A DNA stretch of 64,000 nucleotides from Bacteroidota bacterium (lineage in GTDB: Bacteria > Bacteroidota > Ignavibacteria > UBA10030 > SZUA-254), in NCBI GenBank assembly GCA_036522515.1, contig DATDFQ010000061.1, forward strand, positions 1 to 64,000. The letters are read 5' to 3'. Below are positions 1-9,535 of this stretch, piece after piece. The notes under the pieces were generated by a model. The model did no database searches. It saw only the letters and a program-made list of their open reading frames with translations, and was not told the DNA's origin. The position numbers were made by a program, and so were the translations under genes. How positions within the stretch are numbered: the first letter of the stretch is position 1; every line of letters starts with the position of its first letter.

Positions 1-141
1 GAGCCGGATGCGGCGATGGATCAACTCGAGCATCTGCTCTCGATACCTGCGGAAATTTCCGTGCCGTTGGTACGCATCGATCCCAGATGGGCTCCGCTCC
101 GCGGCACCCCCCGGTTTCAGGCAGCCGTGGCGGCGAGATGA
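1..141 (+). CDS. Ser/Thr protein kinase, C-terminal end only (partial)
   Basis: Open from the window edge and stopping at TGA 139-141. The visible 46 residues include IDPRWAPLRGTPRF and end in AAR. A 'DP.W.PLR..PRFQ' ending is characteristic of Ser/Thr kinases that carry C-terminal TPR or TolB/TPR regions, so this is most likely the tail of another kinase of the array that follows. The stop codon overlaps the ATG of the next gene (ATGA at 138-141), which indicates translational coupling. The kinase domain itself lies outside the window, so the assignment rests on the tail motif and the position. Confidence 0.7.
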   Translation, partial: EPDAAMDQLEHLLSIPAEISVPLVRIDPRWAPLRGTPRFQAAVAAR

Positions 142-2819
142 TCGGCAAAACAATCTCGCACTACAAGATCATCGACAAGCTCGGCGAAGGCGGCATGGGC
201 GTGGTGTACAAGGCCGAAGACACCAAACTCGACCGGATCGTTGCGTTGAAATTCCTCCCCCATCACCTGACGGCAAACGACGCCGAGAAGGCGCGCTTTC
301 TCCAGGAAGCGAAGGCGGCATCCTCCCTGAACCATCCCAACGTCTGCACGATTTACGGGATCGAAGAGGCCGACGGGCAGCAATACATCGAAATGGAGTA
401 CGTGGACGGCGTCACCCTCCGCCAGATCATCCCGATCCAGAAGCTCAGCGAGGTGATCGCCTATGCGATTCAGATTGCGGATGCCCTGCAGGAAGCCCAC
501 TCGAAGGGGATCGTCCATCGCGATATCAAAGCCGACAACATCATGCTGAATGCAAAAAAGCAGATCAAGGTGATGGATTTTGGGTTGGCAAAGCTGAAAG
601 GCACCTTGAAACTCACCCGGACTTCCAGCACGGTGGGCACGCTCGCCTACATGGCGCCAGAGCAAATCCAGGGGCAGGATGTCGATCAGCGAAGCGATAT
701 TTTTTCGTTCGGCGTGGTGCTGTTTGAAATGCTGACCGGCAAGCTCCCGTTCAGGGGAGACCATGAAGCCGCAATCATGTATTCGATCGTCAACGAAGAG
801 CCGGAATCCGTGCAAAAATACAAGCCGGATCTCCCTCCGGAATTTCTGCACATCCTCGGCCGCGCGCTCGAGAAGGACCCCGCAGACCGGTATCAGTCCG
901 CGCAGGAAATGCAGATCGATCTTCGCCGGCTGCAGAAGCAATCGACCAAAGTGTCGCGCACGTCGATGGCGGACATGCCCGTTCCGACGCAAGAATCGTT
1001 GAGATCTCCCGGACTCGAAGCGCCCCCGGCGCGGAAAGCGTTTCCCCGGAACAGCATGCTCGCAATCGGTGCGGTACTGCTCCTCGGCGTTGCAATCGCG
1101 ATCTACAGGATGTTCGTCTCGGGGACATTCACCAGTCGTGAGGAGCCCTTCAAGTCCCACGGGATCACCCGCCTTACGACATCCGGGAAGGCGTCCCGGG
1201 CCGTCATCTCCCCGGACGGCAGATACGTCGTTCATCAGGTCGTCGAGGGAGAGCTGAAGAGCCTCTGGGTGCGGCAGGTTGCGACGACAAGCAACGTGAT
1301 GATCGTGCCCCCCGCCGACTTGACGTATCGCGGCATCACCTTCAGCAACGACGGCAACCTGATCTACTACGTCGCGATCGACGACGCCAATCCCAATGGC
1401 GCGCTCTTTGAGATTCCAGTGTTGGGCGGCAGGCCGCGTAAAATACTCAGCGATCTTGCCACCGGCGTGACGTTTTCTCCCGACGGCAAGCGATTCGCAT
1501 TCGTCCGGCAGTACCACACCGCGGGGGAGGAGGCCCTGATGATTGCGAATCTTGATGGATCCGGGGAACGGAAGCTGGCAGGGCGTGTCGGAGACGACTT
1601 CTTCATCACGCAAGCCGGAATGGCGCCCTCCTGGTCGCCGGACGGGAAGATGATCGCAATACCCGCCGCGAGTAACAAGGGCGTGCAACACGTCAACCTG
1701 ATGGGATATTCGGTGGAGGATGGATCGGAAAAGATGCTATCGCCCGAGAATTGGATGTTCGTCGGACGCATCGCCTGGTTTCCCGACGGCAGAGGTCTCG
1801 CCGCTCTGGGGACAAAGGTGGGGTCGACCAACAACCAACTCTGGTATGTGGGCTATCCCGGAGGAACCAGCAGAAATGTCACGAACGATCTTAGCGACTA
1901 CGATATGGCGAGCCTCGGCGTCACGTCGGACGGAAAATCCCTCGTAACGACGAACGTGGAGCTGCATTCGAATATCTGGGTGATGACGAAATCCGAATCG
2001 GGGACGGAAGCCTGGGATGTTCAACGGGCCGTGCAGATTACTTCCGGCGCGGCGACACGCGACGGTTTTTCAGGTATGACCTGGACACCCGATCATAAGA
2101 TAGTCTATTCCTCGCTTTCGAGTGGGACGATGGGCCTCTTCAGCATGGACATGAATGGCTCCAACCCGCATCAGTTGACGCTCGGCCCTCATCGGGAATA
2201 CAGTCCGGCTGTTTCTCCCGACGGAAAATCTATCGTGTATGTAAGCGATAAGGACACGACTGCGCACCTCTGGCGCATGGATATCGACGGCGGAAATCCG
2301 GCCAGGCTGTCTCATTGTGAAGATTATGGGCCAACGGTAACACCCGACGGGAAGTTCGCCGTGTACTCCGGGTGGGCGACCGGGAAGACGCTGCTTTACA
2401 AGATACCTCTGGCTGGTGGCGACTCCGTCAATCTCTCCGCCAATCCGGCCTCCTCTCCGGACATCTCGCCCGATGGCCGGCTGATTGTCTGCAACTACTA
2501 TGATGAAAGGTCCCGGATTTGGGGAACGGGTATTCTCACACTGGCAGGCGGAGTCTTACAGCGGTTCTTCACCCGTTCTCATTCCTCGGACAATTTTGGA
2601 TGGTACCCTGACGGAAAGTCGATCACCTATGTCGAGACTCGAAACGCAGTCTCAAACATCTGGAGCGTGCCGGCATCAGGCGGTGAGCCGAAACAGCTCA
2701 CAAATTTTACGACAGGCCTCATTTACAGGTATTCGTGGTCCAATGACGGCAAGTATCTCGCGCTGGCCCGCGGGCAGCAGGAAACGACTGATGTAGTCCT
2801 GATCACTGAGAGCAAGTAG
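138..2819 (+). CDS. Ser/Thr protein kinase with one membrane anchor and C-terminal PD40/TolB-type beta-propeller
   Basis: The N-terminal Hanks-type kinase domain is about residues 10-270: glycine loop GEGGMG (16-21), Lys38 in VALKFL, HRD 127-129, DFG 147-149 and APE 173-175. All catalytic motifs are intact. A Pro-rich linker leads to one hydrophobic segment at about 306-326. The remaining 560 residues carry repeated 'SPDGK'-type motifs (for example ISPDGRY, FSPDGKR, WSPDGKM, VSPDGKS) typical of PD40/WD40-like propellers. The expected topology is a cytoplasmic kinase with an extracytoplasmic propeller sensor. An ATG at 138 was preferred to one at 87 because it overlaps the preceding stop (ATGA) and gives the same MIGxTISHYKI start as the four kinases downstream. 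The ligand is unknown. Confidence 0.93.
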   Translation: MIGKTISHYKIIDKLGEGGMGVVYKAEDTKLDRIVALKFLPHHLTANDAEKARFLQEAKAASSLNHPNVCTIYGIEEADGQQYIEMEYVDGVTLRQIIPIQKLSEVIAYAIQIADALQEAHSKGIVHRDIKADNIMLNAKKQIKVMDFGLAKLKGTLKLTRTSSTVGTLAYMAPEQIQGQDVDQRSDIFSFGVVLFEMLTGKLPFRGDHEAAIMYSIVNEEPESVQKYKPDLPPEFLHILGRALEKDPADRYQSAQEMQIDLRRLQKQSTKVSRTSMADMPVPTQESLRSPGLEAPPARKAFPRNSMLAIGAVLLLGVAIAIYRMFVSGTFTSREEPFKSHGITRLTTSGKASRAVISPDGRYVVHQVVEGELKSLWVRQVATTSNVMIVPPADLTYRGITFSNDGNLIYYVAIDDANPNGALFEIPVLGGRPRKILSDLATGVTFSPDGKRFAFVRQYHTAGEEALMIANLDGSGERKLAGRVGDDFFITQAGMAPSWSPDGKMIAIPAASNKGVQHVNLMGYSVEDGSEKMLSPENWMFVGRIAWFPDGRGLAALGTKVGSTNNQLWYVGYPGGTSRNVTNDLSDYDMASLGVTSDGKSLVTTNVELHSNIWVMTKSESGTEAWDVQRAVQITSGAATRDGFSGMTWTPDHKIVYSSLSSGTMGLFSMDMNGSNPHQLTLGPHREYSPAVSPDGKSIVYVSDKDTTAHLWRMDIDGGNPARLSHCEDYGPTVTPDGKFAVYSGWATGKTLLYKIPLAGGDSVNLSANPASSPDISPDGRLIVCNYYDERSRIWGTGILTLAGGVLQRFFTRSHSSDNFGWYPDGKSITYVETRNAVSNIWSVPASGGEPKQLTNFTTGLIYRYSWSNDGKYLALARGQQETTDVVLITESK

Positions 2820-2850
2820 CACCCGACACCACCGTATCTTCAACCTGTGA

Positions 2851-2892
2851 TTCTGAGTCCTGCCTGCGCGGGATGAACTTCGCGAAGGATCT
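2851..2892. repeat. dispersed 'cttcgcgaaggatct' intergenic repeat, degenerate copy
   Basis: The spacer between the first and second kinase genes holds a degenerate copy of the repeat found in the other kinase spacers. It begins with a 'gattctgag' edge, has a GC-rich insert, and ends in 'cgcgaaggatct'. The more regular copies are at 5072, 7240, 7329-7391, 9536 and 57030-57139. Confidence 0.55.
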
Positions 2893-2919
2893 CATTCATT
2901 CTGCAATAGATAAAGCATC

Positions 2920-5049
2920 ATGATCGGATCAACAGTATCGCATTACAAGATTCTTGAAAAATTGGGGGAAGGCGGGATGGGCGTCGTCTATAAGGCCCAG
3001 GACCTGAAACTCGACAGGCCTGTCGCGATCAAATTCCTTCCACCACATCTCTCGGCGTCCGAAGAAAACAAAGCGCGGTTCATGCAGGAAGCGCGGGCAA
3101 CCGCTGCGCTGAACCATCCGAACATCCTGAACGTGTACGATATCGACGAGCAGGAGAACCGGATGTTCTTCGTGATGGAATTCATCGAGGGGAAGACGCT
3201 GAAATCCCACATCATGAGCCTGAAAGCGGGGGAGGGCATCCCTGTCCGACAGGCGATCGATTGGACGATGCAGATCGCCCAGGGACTGAAGGCGGCGCAT
3301 GAAAAAGGGATCGTCCACCGGGACATCAAGCCCGAGAATATCATGCTCACGAAGGACGGCCACCCGAAGGTCATGGACTTCGGAATCGCGAAGCTGAAAA
3401 CCGGGACGGGATTGACCAAAACGGGCACTTCGCTCGGAACTCTCGCCTACATGTCCTCCGAGCAGGCGCAGGGCCTGTCGGCGGATCAGCGCTCGGACAT
3501 CTGGTCCCTTGGAGTGGTCCTCTACGAGATGCTCACCGGCGAGCTCCCGTTCAAGGGAGAACACGAGGCGGCGCTCATGTACCTGATCGTGAACGAGGAA
3601 CCGCTTATGCCGAGTTCGCACGACCGGAGAATCCCCCCGGCGGTCGATTCGTTCGTGTTGAAGATGATTACGAAGGACCGGGAGCGGAGATTTCAATCGA
3701 TGGACGAGGTGCTCGCGTCTTCGCGGGCTGTTCTTTCTGACATCGAGAGCGCGGGCCAGGCCGGTAAAGCGAAGGCGATCGCACTCCTTCCGTTCGAGAA
3801 TATCAGCCCTGACAAGGAGAGCGATTATTTTAGCGATGGGCTGACCGAGGAATTGATCCTGAGCCTGTCCAAATTGAAGAACATGAGGGTGGTGTCGCGG
3901 ACAAGCACGATGCAATACAAAGGGACCAAGAAAGACATCAAGACGATCGGCCGGGAACTCGGCGCGAGGTATATCCTCGAGGGGAGTGTGCGGAAGTTTC
4001 AGGAGGATCTGCGCATCACCGTCCAGCTCGTCGATGTGGAAAGCGATGCCCAGCTCTGGGCTGCGAAATACAAGGGAAAACTTGCGGACGTCTTTGACAT
4101 ACAGGAACAGGTCGCCGAGCAGATCGTCGACGCGCTGATGGTGAAATTGTCGCCGTCTGAAAAAGTGGTCCTCACAAAACGCTCGACGGAAAACCCGGAA
4201 GCCTTCGATTATTACATGCGGGCGAGAAACGCCCTCTACCGGAGGACAAAGACGGACATCAACTCTGCCATACAGCTTTTCCAGAGGGCGATCGAGCTCG
4301 ACCGGCGGTATGCGACCGCCTATGCCGGGCTGGGCGAAGCGTACGCGACCCTCTATCAGGATCTCGAACGGCAGGACAGCTATCTCGATAAGGCGGTGGA
4401 AGCATGCCATAAAGCCCTCATGTACGATGCGACGCTTTCGGAGGCGTACGCCGCACTCGGGATCGCCTACTTCAACAAGAAATTGCTGGAAGACGCGCTC
4501 GGATCGGGCCGGAAGGCCCTTGAGCTGGACCCGAATAATTCCACCGCCTATTGGGTGTTGGGGAGGATTTACCACAGCACAGACCAGGACCGGCTGGCAG
4601 TAGATGTCTACAAGAAATGCATCGATCTCAACCCCGATTTTTACTCCGCGCATACCGATCTCTACACCTCCTATGAAAAATTGGGTGAGGTGGAAAAGGC
4701 GAAAGATGCCCTACAGAGAGTCCTTCAGGTGATTCCTCGATATCTTCAGAGCCATCCCGATGACGGGCGCGCACACATGCTCCACGGGATTTTTCTGGTC
4801 TATGCCGGACAAAACGAGGATGCAAAGGTCGAGGCCGCCAAGGCGCTATCGCTCAATCCCACCGATCCTCTCATGCAATACAACGGGGCATGTTTCTACG
4901 CCCGCATCGGAGAAACCGCCCTTGCTGTTGAATCGCTGCGAAATTCAGTGCTCTCCGGCTACCAGAACTACGAATGGATCAAGCGGGACACCGATCTCGA
5001 CAGCATCCGCAATCATCCCGGGTATTTCGAGTTGATGAAGGGAAAGTAA
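2920..5049 (+). CDS. cytosolic Ser/Thr protein kinase with TolB/FlgO-like and TPR domains (paralogue A)
   Basis: 709 residues with no membrane segment. The kinase domain is about 9-270: GEGGMG 16-21, Lys38 in VAIKFL, HRD 133-135, DFG 153-155. The activation-segment APE/SPE motif reads SSE here (YMSSEQAQG), whereas the three paralogues have SPE. The middle region, about 285-405 (IALLPFENISPD, YFSDGLTEEL, GRELGARYILEGSVRK), matches the TolB-N/FlgO-like domain often joined to kinases and adenylate cyclases. TPR-like helices (AYAGLGEAYATL, ALELDPNNSTAYWVLGRIY) fill about 420-690. The protein ends ELMKGK like its paralogues. Gene and domain order are repeated in the next three genes, so this is a tandem duplication. 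Substrates are not evident. Confidence 0.93.
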   Translation: MIGSTVSHYKILEKLGEGGMGVVYKAQDLKLDRPVAIKFLPPHLSASEENKARFMQEARATAALNHPNILNVYDIDEQENRMFFVMEFIEGKTLKSHIMSLKAGEGIPVRQAIDWTMQIAQGLKAAHEKGIVHRDIKPENIMLTKDGHPKVMDFGIAKLKTGTGLTKTGTSLGTLAYMSSEQAQGLSADQRSDIWSLGVVLYEMLTGELPFKGEHEAALMYLIVNEEPLMPSSHDRRIPPAVDSFVLKMITKDRERRFQSMDEVLASSRAVLSDIESAGQAGKAKAIALLPFENISPDKESDYFSDGLTEELILSLSKLKNMRVVSRTSTMQYKGTKKDIKTIGRELGARYILEGSVRKFQEDLRITVQLVDVESDAQLWAAKYKGKLADVFDIQEQVAEQIVDALMVKLSPSEKVVLTKRSTENPEAFDYYMRARNALYRRTKTDINSAIQLFQRAIELDRRYATAYAGLGEAYATLYQDLERQDSYLDKAVEACHKALMYDATLSEAYAALGIAYFNKKLLEDALGSGRKALELDPNNSTAYWVLGRIYHSTDQDRLAVDVYKKCIDLNPDFYSAHTDLYTSYEKLGEVEKAKDALQRVLQVIPRYLQSHPDDGRAHMLHGIFLVYAGQNEDAKVEAAKALSLNPTDPLMQYNGACFYARIGETALAVESLRNSVLSGYQNYEWIKRDTDLDSIRNHPGYFELMKGK

Positions 5050-5071
5050 GAGAGTGATCGGTCAAGATCGT

Positions 5072-5099
5072 AGATTCTTCGCTTCGCTCAGAATGACAA
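5072..5099. repeat. dispersed 28-nt repeat copy
   Basis: A regular copy of the repeat in the 60-bp spacer between kinases A and B ('attcttcgcttcgctcagaa' core). It ends 10 bases before the next start codon, so it lies in the 5' leader of the downstream kinase. Confidence 0.75.
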
Positions 5100-5109
5100 A
5101 AAGGAACCA

Positions 5110-7236
5110 ATGATCGGACAAACAGTTTCACACTACAAAATACTTGAGAAACTAGGCGAAGGCGGGATGGGTGTGGTCTATAAAGCCCAGGATTCAAAAC
5201 TTGACCGCGCCGTCGCAATCAAGTTTCTTCCCCCCCATCTTTCCGCCTCCGCGGAGAACAAGGCGCGGTTCATTCAGGAGGCGCGCGCAACCGCCGCTCT
5301 CAACCATCCGAACATCCTGAACGTGTACGATATCGACGAGCAGGATAATCGAACATTTTTTGTGATGGAGTATATCGACGGGAAAACGCTCAAATCACAC
5401 ATCGCGAGCCTGAAAGCCGGCGAAGGGATCCCCGTCCGCCAGGCGATCGATTGGACCATCCAGATCGCCCAGGGTCTGAGGGCGGCGCACGATAAGAACA
5501 TCGTGCACAGGGATATCAAACCCGAGAACATCATGCTCACGAGGGACGGCCATCCAAAGATCATGGATTTCGGAATCGCCAAGCTCAAAGGGGGATCCGG
5601 GTTCACGAAAACCGGCGCCTCTCTCGGGACGCTCTCGTACATGTCGCCGGAACAGGCACAGGGGTTGCCGGCGGATAACCGGTCCGACATCTGGTCCCTC
5701 GGCATCGTGTTCTACGAATTGCTCACCAGCGAGCTGCCATTTAGGGGCGAACATGAGGCTGCGCTGCTCTACCTGGTTGTCAACGAGCATCCCCCCGCGC
5801 CGAGCCACATCGACCGGAGGGTGCCGCCGCAGGTCGATTCTCTGGCCATGAGAATGCTTGAGAAGGATCCCTCCGCTAGATTTCAAAACGCCGGGGAGTT
5901 GATCAAGGCGCTGCAGGAGGTGCGCGCCGAACTGGACTCTGCGACGGCGGGGAAGACGAAGACCATCGCGGTTCTCCCGTTTGCCAACATGAGCGCAGAT
6001 CAGGAGAACGAGTATTTCAGCGACGGATTGACCGAAGAGATCATCGCAAGCCTCTCCCGGCTCAAGGATATGAAGGTGATCGCGCGGACAACTTCGATGC
6101 AGTACAAAGGGACGAAGAAGGACGTCAAGACGATCGGCAGGGAGCTCGGGGCGCGCTACATGATGGAGGGGAGCGTGAGAAAATTCCAGGACAACCTTCG
6201 CATCACCGCGCAGTTCATCGACGTGGAGGACGGCACGCAGCTCTGGGCCGAAACCTACAAGGGGACGCTCGCGGACGTCTTCGAGTTTCAGGAGAAAGTG
6301 TCCAAGCAGATCGTGGATGCGCTGATGGTCAAGCTTACCCCAACAGAGCAGGTAGTTCTTACCAAACGATCGACGCTCAACCCGGAAGCCTTCGATTGCA
6401 ACCTCCGCGCCAGGAATTTTCTCTATCGCCGGACAAAAGCCAGCCTGCAATTTGCCATCCAGCTCTTCCAGCGTGCAATCGAGCTCGATCCTCGGTATGC
6501 GGGCGCCTATGCGGGATTGGGCGAGGCGTATGCTTCGCTGTTTCAGGACTTTGAACGGAACGACTCCTGGCCGACCAAGGCGATCGAATTCAGTCTCAAG
6601 GCTCTCATGTACGACTCCACACTCTCCGAGGCATACGCGGCGCTCGGTCTTGCCTATCTCAACACGAAAGCCCTCGATGACGCACTCACGGCGGGCCGGA
6701 AAGCGATCGAGCTCGACCCGAACAACTTTACCGGTTACTGGATCATGGGGAGGATCTATCATATGACGGACCGGGATCAGGAAGCGGTTGGCATGTTCGA
6801 GAAGGCGTTCGCGCTCAATCCGGATTTCTATTCCGCCGCCGCCGATCTCTGCATTGCCTATAGCCGCGTCGGCGACAAAGAGAAAGCCACAAGCCAGCTT
6901 CGCTCGAACCTCGAATTATATCCGCGGTATCTCTCTCAACATCCGGATGACGCGAGGGGACATATGTTCTTTGCCACCGACCTCGCCCAGGTACAGAGAA
7001 GGGACGAAGCAAAAGTTGAGGCGGCGAAGGCGCTCGAGCTCAATCCCAGCGATCCCCTGATGCTTTACAACGCGGCATGCTTCTATGCGCAAATGGACGA
7101 GAAACGGCTTGCGATTGAATCGTTCCGGAACGCCATCGCCGCGGGGTATGCAAATTTCGAGTGGGCGAAGCGCGATACCGATCTCGACTCCATCCGAACC
7201 GAACCGGGGTTTGTGGAGTTAATGAAGGGGAAGTAA
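5110..7236 (+). CDS. cytosolic Ser/Thr protein kinase with TolB/FlgO-like and TPR domains (paralogue B)
   Basis: 708 residues, collinear with the kinases on both sides. The kinase domain has GEGGMG, VAIKFLPPHL, IVHRDIKPENIM, MDFGIAKLK and an intact YMSPEQAQG activation-segment motif. The TolB/FlgO-like middle reads IAVLPFANMSADQENEYFSD and then GRELGARYMMEGSVRK. TPR-like repeats follow (AYAGLGEAYASL, AIELDPNNFTGYWIMGRIYH). There is no signal peptide or membrane helix, so it should be cytosolic. The ATG follows 'aaaggaacca', giving a plausible ribosome-binding site. A dispersed repeat in the leader and another after the stop bracket the gene, as for its neighbours. It may phosphorylate partners bound by its TPRs (inference). 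Confidence 0.93.
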   Translation: MIGQTVSHYKILEKLGEGGMGVVYKAQDSKLDRAVAIKFLPPHLSASAENKARFIQEARATAALNHPNILNVYDIDEQDNRTFFVMEYIDGKTLKSHIASLKAGEGIPVRQAIDWTIQIAQGLRAAHDKNIVHRDIKPENIMLTRDGHPKIMDFGIAKLKGGSGFTKTGASLGTLSYMSPEQAQGLPADNRSDIWSLGIVFYELLTSELPFRGEHEAALLYLVVNEHPPAPSHIDRRVPPQVDSLAMRMLEKDPSARFQNAGELIKALQEVRAELDSATAGKTKTIAVLPFANMSADQENEYFSDGLTEEIIASLSRLKDMKVIARTTSMQYKGTKKDVKTIGRELGARYMMEGSVRKFQDNLRITAQFIDVEDGTQLWAETYKGTLADVFEFQEKVSKQIVDALMVKLTPTEQVVLTKRSTLNPEAFDCNLRARNFLYRRTKASLQFAIQLFQRAIELDPRYAGAYAGLGEAYASLFQDFERNDSWPTKAIEFSLKALMYDSTLSEAYAALGLAYLNTKALDDALTAGRKAIELDPNNFTGYWIMGRIYHMTDRDQEAVGMFEKAFALNPDFYSAAADLCIAYSRVGDKEKATSQLRSNLELYPRYLSQHPDDARGHMFFATDLAQVQRRDEAKVEAAKALELNPSDPLMLYNAACFYAQMDEKRLAIESFRNAIAAGYANFEWAKRDTDLDSIRTEPGFVELMKGK

Positions 7237-7239
7237 GAG

Positions 7240-7275
7240 TTGTCATCCTGAGGGAGCGTAGCGACCGAAGGATCT
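7240..7275. repeat. dispersed repeat, 36-nt variant
   Basis: Begins four bases after the stop of kinase B: 'ttgtcatcctgag', an inserted 'ggagcgtagc', then 'gaccgaaggatct'. The same variant with the insert occurs at 57030, 50 kb away. Confidence 0.7.
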
Positions 7276-7302
7276 CACACGCGTGTTAACGCACAAAGGA
7301 CC

Positions 7303-7401
7303 ATGATCGGCCAGACGATATCACATCATTGTCACCCTGAGCGAAGCGAAGGGTCTCAAAGCTAGATTCTTCACTTCGTTCAGAATGACAAAAGGGAATG
7401 T
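7303..7401 (+). repeat. duplicated kinase-gene 5' end interrupted by an inverted pair of 28-nt repeats
   Basis: 7303-7326 starts ATGATCGG and repeats, with two substitutions, the first 24 bases of the kinase gene that properly begins at 7402. After about 26 bases the coding sequence breaks off into two 28-nt repeats in opposite orientation (7329-7356 and 7364-7391, 7-nt spacer). These can form a long imperfect hairpin. The true start codon follows. The false start is preceded by a good Shine-Dalgarno (aaagga), so a short peptide could be translated. The arrangement looks like insertion or recombination of the repeat into the beginning of a kinase gene, with duplication of the flank. Confidence 0.8.
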
Positions 7402-9531
7402 ATGATCGGTCAGACAATATCACACTATAAGATACTCGAGAAATTAGGCGAGGGCGGCATGGGCGTGGTGTACAAGGCCCAGGACCTGAAGCTCGACCGC
7501 TTTGTCGCCATCAAGTTCCTTCCGTCTCATCTTTCCGCTTCGAGCGAGAACAAGACGCGTTTTCTGCAGGAAGCGAAATCCGCGGCGGCGTTGAATCATC
7601 CCAATATCCTCTCCGTCTATGAGATCGATGAGCAGGATGGGTCGTTGTTCCTCGTCATGGAGTTCATCGAAGGGCAAACGCTGAAGAATTATGTTTCGAA
7701 ATTAAAATCGGGCACGGGCGTTCCCCTCCATCAGGCGTTCGAGTGGACTTCCAGGATAGCCCAGGGGTTGAGGGCGGCGCACGAGAAGAACATCGTTCAC
7801 CGGGACATCAAGCCGGAAAACATCATGCTGACAGGCGACGGGCAACTGAAGATCATGGATTTCGGGCTGGCGAAGCTGAAAAGCGCGCGCGGCATCACGA
7901 AGACCGGCACCTCGCTCGGCACGCTCTCCTACATGTCGCCCGAACAGGCGCAGGGCCTCCCGGCCGATGGGCGGTCCGACCTCTGGTCTCTTGGTGTCCT
8001 CTTTTTCGAAATTCTCACCGCCGAGCTTCCCTTCAAGGCCGAGCACGAAGCAGGCCTCCTCTATCTTGTGGTCAATCAGGATCCCCCCGCGCCGAGCGAC
8101 TTCGACAGGACCATCCCGCCGGCCGTCAACGACCTCATGAAGAAAATGCTCGCCAAGGATCCCGCGGATCGCTATCAGAACGCGGACGAATTGATCCGGG
8201 GATTGAAATCGGTGCAGGATGCGCTCAGCGCTGCCCCAGCGGCGGTGGAGAAGAAGGCGATCGCAGTCCTTCCGTTCGCCAACATCGGGGGCGACAAAGA
8301 TAACGAGTATTTCGGGGACGGGCTGACGGAGGAGCTGATCGTCAACCTTTCGCAATTGAAGGATATCGAGGTCATTTCGAGGTCGAACTCGATGCAGTTC
8401 AAGGGGAGCACCAAGGACATCAAGGCGATCGGACGGGAATTGAGGGCGCGCTACATCCTCGAAGGGAGCGTGAGGAAGTTCCAGGATAACCTGAGGATCG
8501 CGGTCCAGCTCATCGACGTCGAGAGCGCCCGCCAGCTCTGGGCCGGATCGTTCAAAGGCACCCTTGCCGACGTGTTCGACATCCAGGAACAGGTCTCCAA
8601 GCAGATCGTCGAGGCACTGATGGTGAAGCTCACCCCGACGGAAAAGACGGTTCTCACGAAACGGACAACCGTGAACGCGGAAGCGTTCGACTGCAATCTC
8701 CGCGCGAGGGATTTCATGAACCGCCGGACGAAGACGAGCGTCAACATGGCGGTGCAGTTTTTTCAGAAGGCGATCGAGCTCGATCCCCGCTATGCCTCTG
8801 CGTACGCCGGATTGGGTGAATGCTACGGAACGCTCTACCGCGATTTCGACCGGAAAGAGATCTGGCTCGACCGGGCGCTCGAAGCGAGCCTCAAGGCGAT
8901 CATGTACGACGCCACGCTTTCGGAGGCCTACGCGTCGCTCGCAATCGCATACTTCGGAAAAAAATCCCTCGGGGAAGCCCTTGAAGCGAGCCAGAAGGCG
9001 ATACTCCTCGACCCGAAGAATTCCAACGCCTACTGGATCCTCGCAAGAATTTATCACACCACCGACAGGGAGAAGGAAGCGGTCGCAGCCCTTGAAAAAG
9101 CGGTGGCGCTTCATCCCGACTTTCTTCAGGCCTATGACGACCTCGTCATGTTTTACGAGCGGCTGGGCGACAAGCAGAAGTATTCCGATCTCATGAGCTA
9201 CGTGCTCGAGGCGTACCCCCGTTATTTATCGCAACATCCCGACGATGCCTACCGCCGCATGGCGTTTGCCGTCCACCTGACCTACGTGCAGCGCAACGAG
9301 GAGGCGAAACGGGAGGGGGAAAAGGCCCTCGAGCTGAGCGTGGGCGACCCGATCATGATGTACTACGGCGCCTGTCTCTATTCCCGGCTGGGGGTGAAAG
9401 GGAGGGCGGTGGAGCTGCTGAAGAGCGCCGTGACAAGCGGATACGAAAACTTCGAATGGATCAAACGCGACCCCGACTTCGACTCCATCCGCAGCGAGCC
9501 GGGATACTCTGAATTGATGGAAGGAAAGTGA
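7402..9531 (+). CDS. cytosolic Ser/Thr protein kinase with TolB/FlgO-like and TPR domains (paralogue C)
   Basis: 709 residues with the same architecture as the flanking paralogues. Kinase motifs: GEGGMGVVYKA, VAIKFLPSHL, IVHRDIKPENIM, MDFGLAKLK, YMSPEQAQG. The TolB/FlgO-like region begins IAVLPFANIGGDKDNEYFGD and includes GRELRARYILEGSVRK. TPR-like repeats (SAYAGLGECYGTLYRDF, AILLDPKNSNAYWILARIYH) run to the ELMEGK end. No membrane segment is seen. The start at 7402 is supported by alignment with the paralogues; an earlier identical-looking ATG at 7303 is out of context (see the duplicated 5' end). The TPR half differs more between paralogues than the kinase half, as expected if copies share activation but bind different partners (inference). 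Confidence 0.93.
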   Translation: MIGQTISHYKILEKLGEGGMGVVYKAQDLKLDRFVAIKFLPSHLSASSENKTRFLQEAKSAAALNHPNILSVYEIDEQDGSLFLVMEFIEGQTLKNYVSKLKSGTGVPLHQAFEWTSRIAQGLRAAHEKNIVHRDIKPENIMLTGDGQLKIMDFGLAKLKSARGITKTGTSLGTLSYMSPEQAQGLPADGRSDLWSLGVLFFEILTAELPFKAEHEAGLLYLVVNQDPPAPSDFDRTIPPAVNDLMKKMLAKDPADRYQNADELIRGLKSVQDALSAAPAAVEKKAIAVLPFANIGGDKDNEYFGDGLTEELIVNLSQLKDIEVISRSNSMQFKGSTKDIKAIGRELRARYILEGSVRKFQDNLRIAVQLIDVESARQLWAGSFKGTLADVFDIQEQVSKQIVEALMVKLTPTEKTVLTKRTTVNAEAFDCNLRARDFMNRRTKTSVNMAVQFFQKAIELDPRYASAYAGLGECYGTLYRDFDRKEIWLDRALEASLKAIMYDATLSEAYASLAIAYFGKKSLGEALEASQKAILLDPKNSNAYWILARIYHTTDREKEAVAALEKAVALHPDFLQAYDDLVMFYERLGDKQKYSDLMSYVLEAYPRYLSQHPDDAYRRMAFAVHLTYVQRNEEAKREGEKALELSVGDPIMMYYGACLYSRLGVKGRAVELLKSAVTSGYENFEWIKRDPDFDSIRSEPGYSELMEGK

Positions 9532-9535
9532 CAAT

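Noticed and set aside
117-4653. Long open frames antisense to the kinase genes
   Set aside because: High-GC coding sequence produces long antisense frames. These show no recognisable domain and no ribosome-binding site, while the sense frames carry complete kinase motifs.
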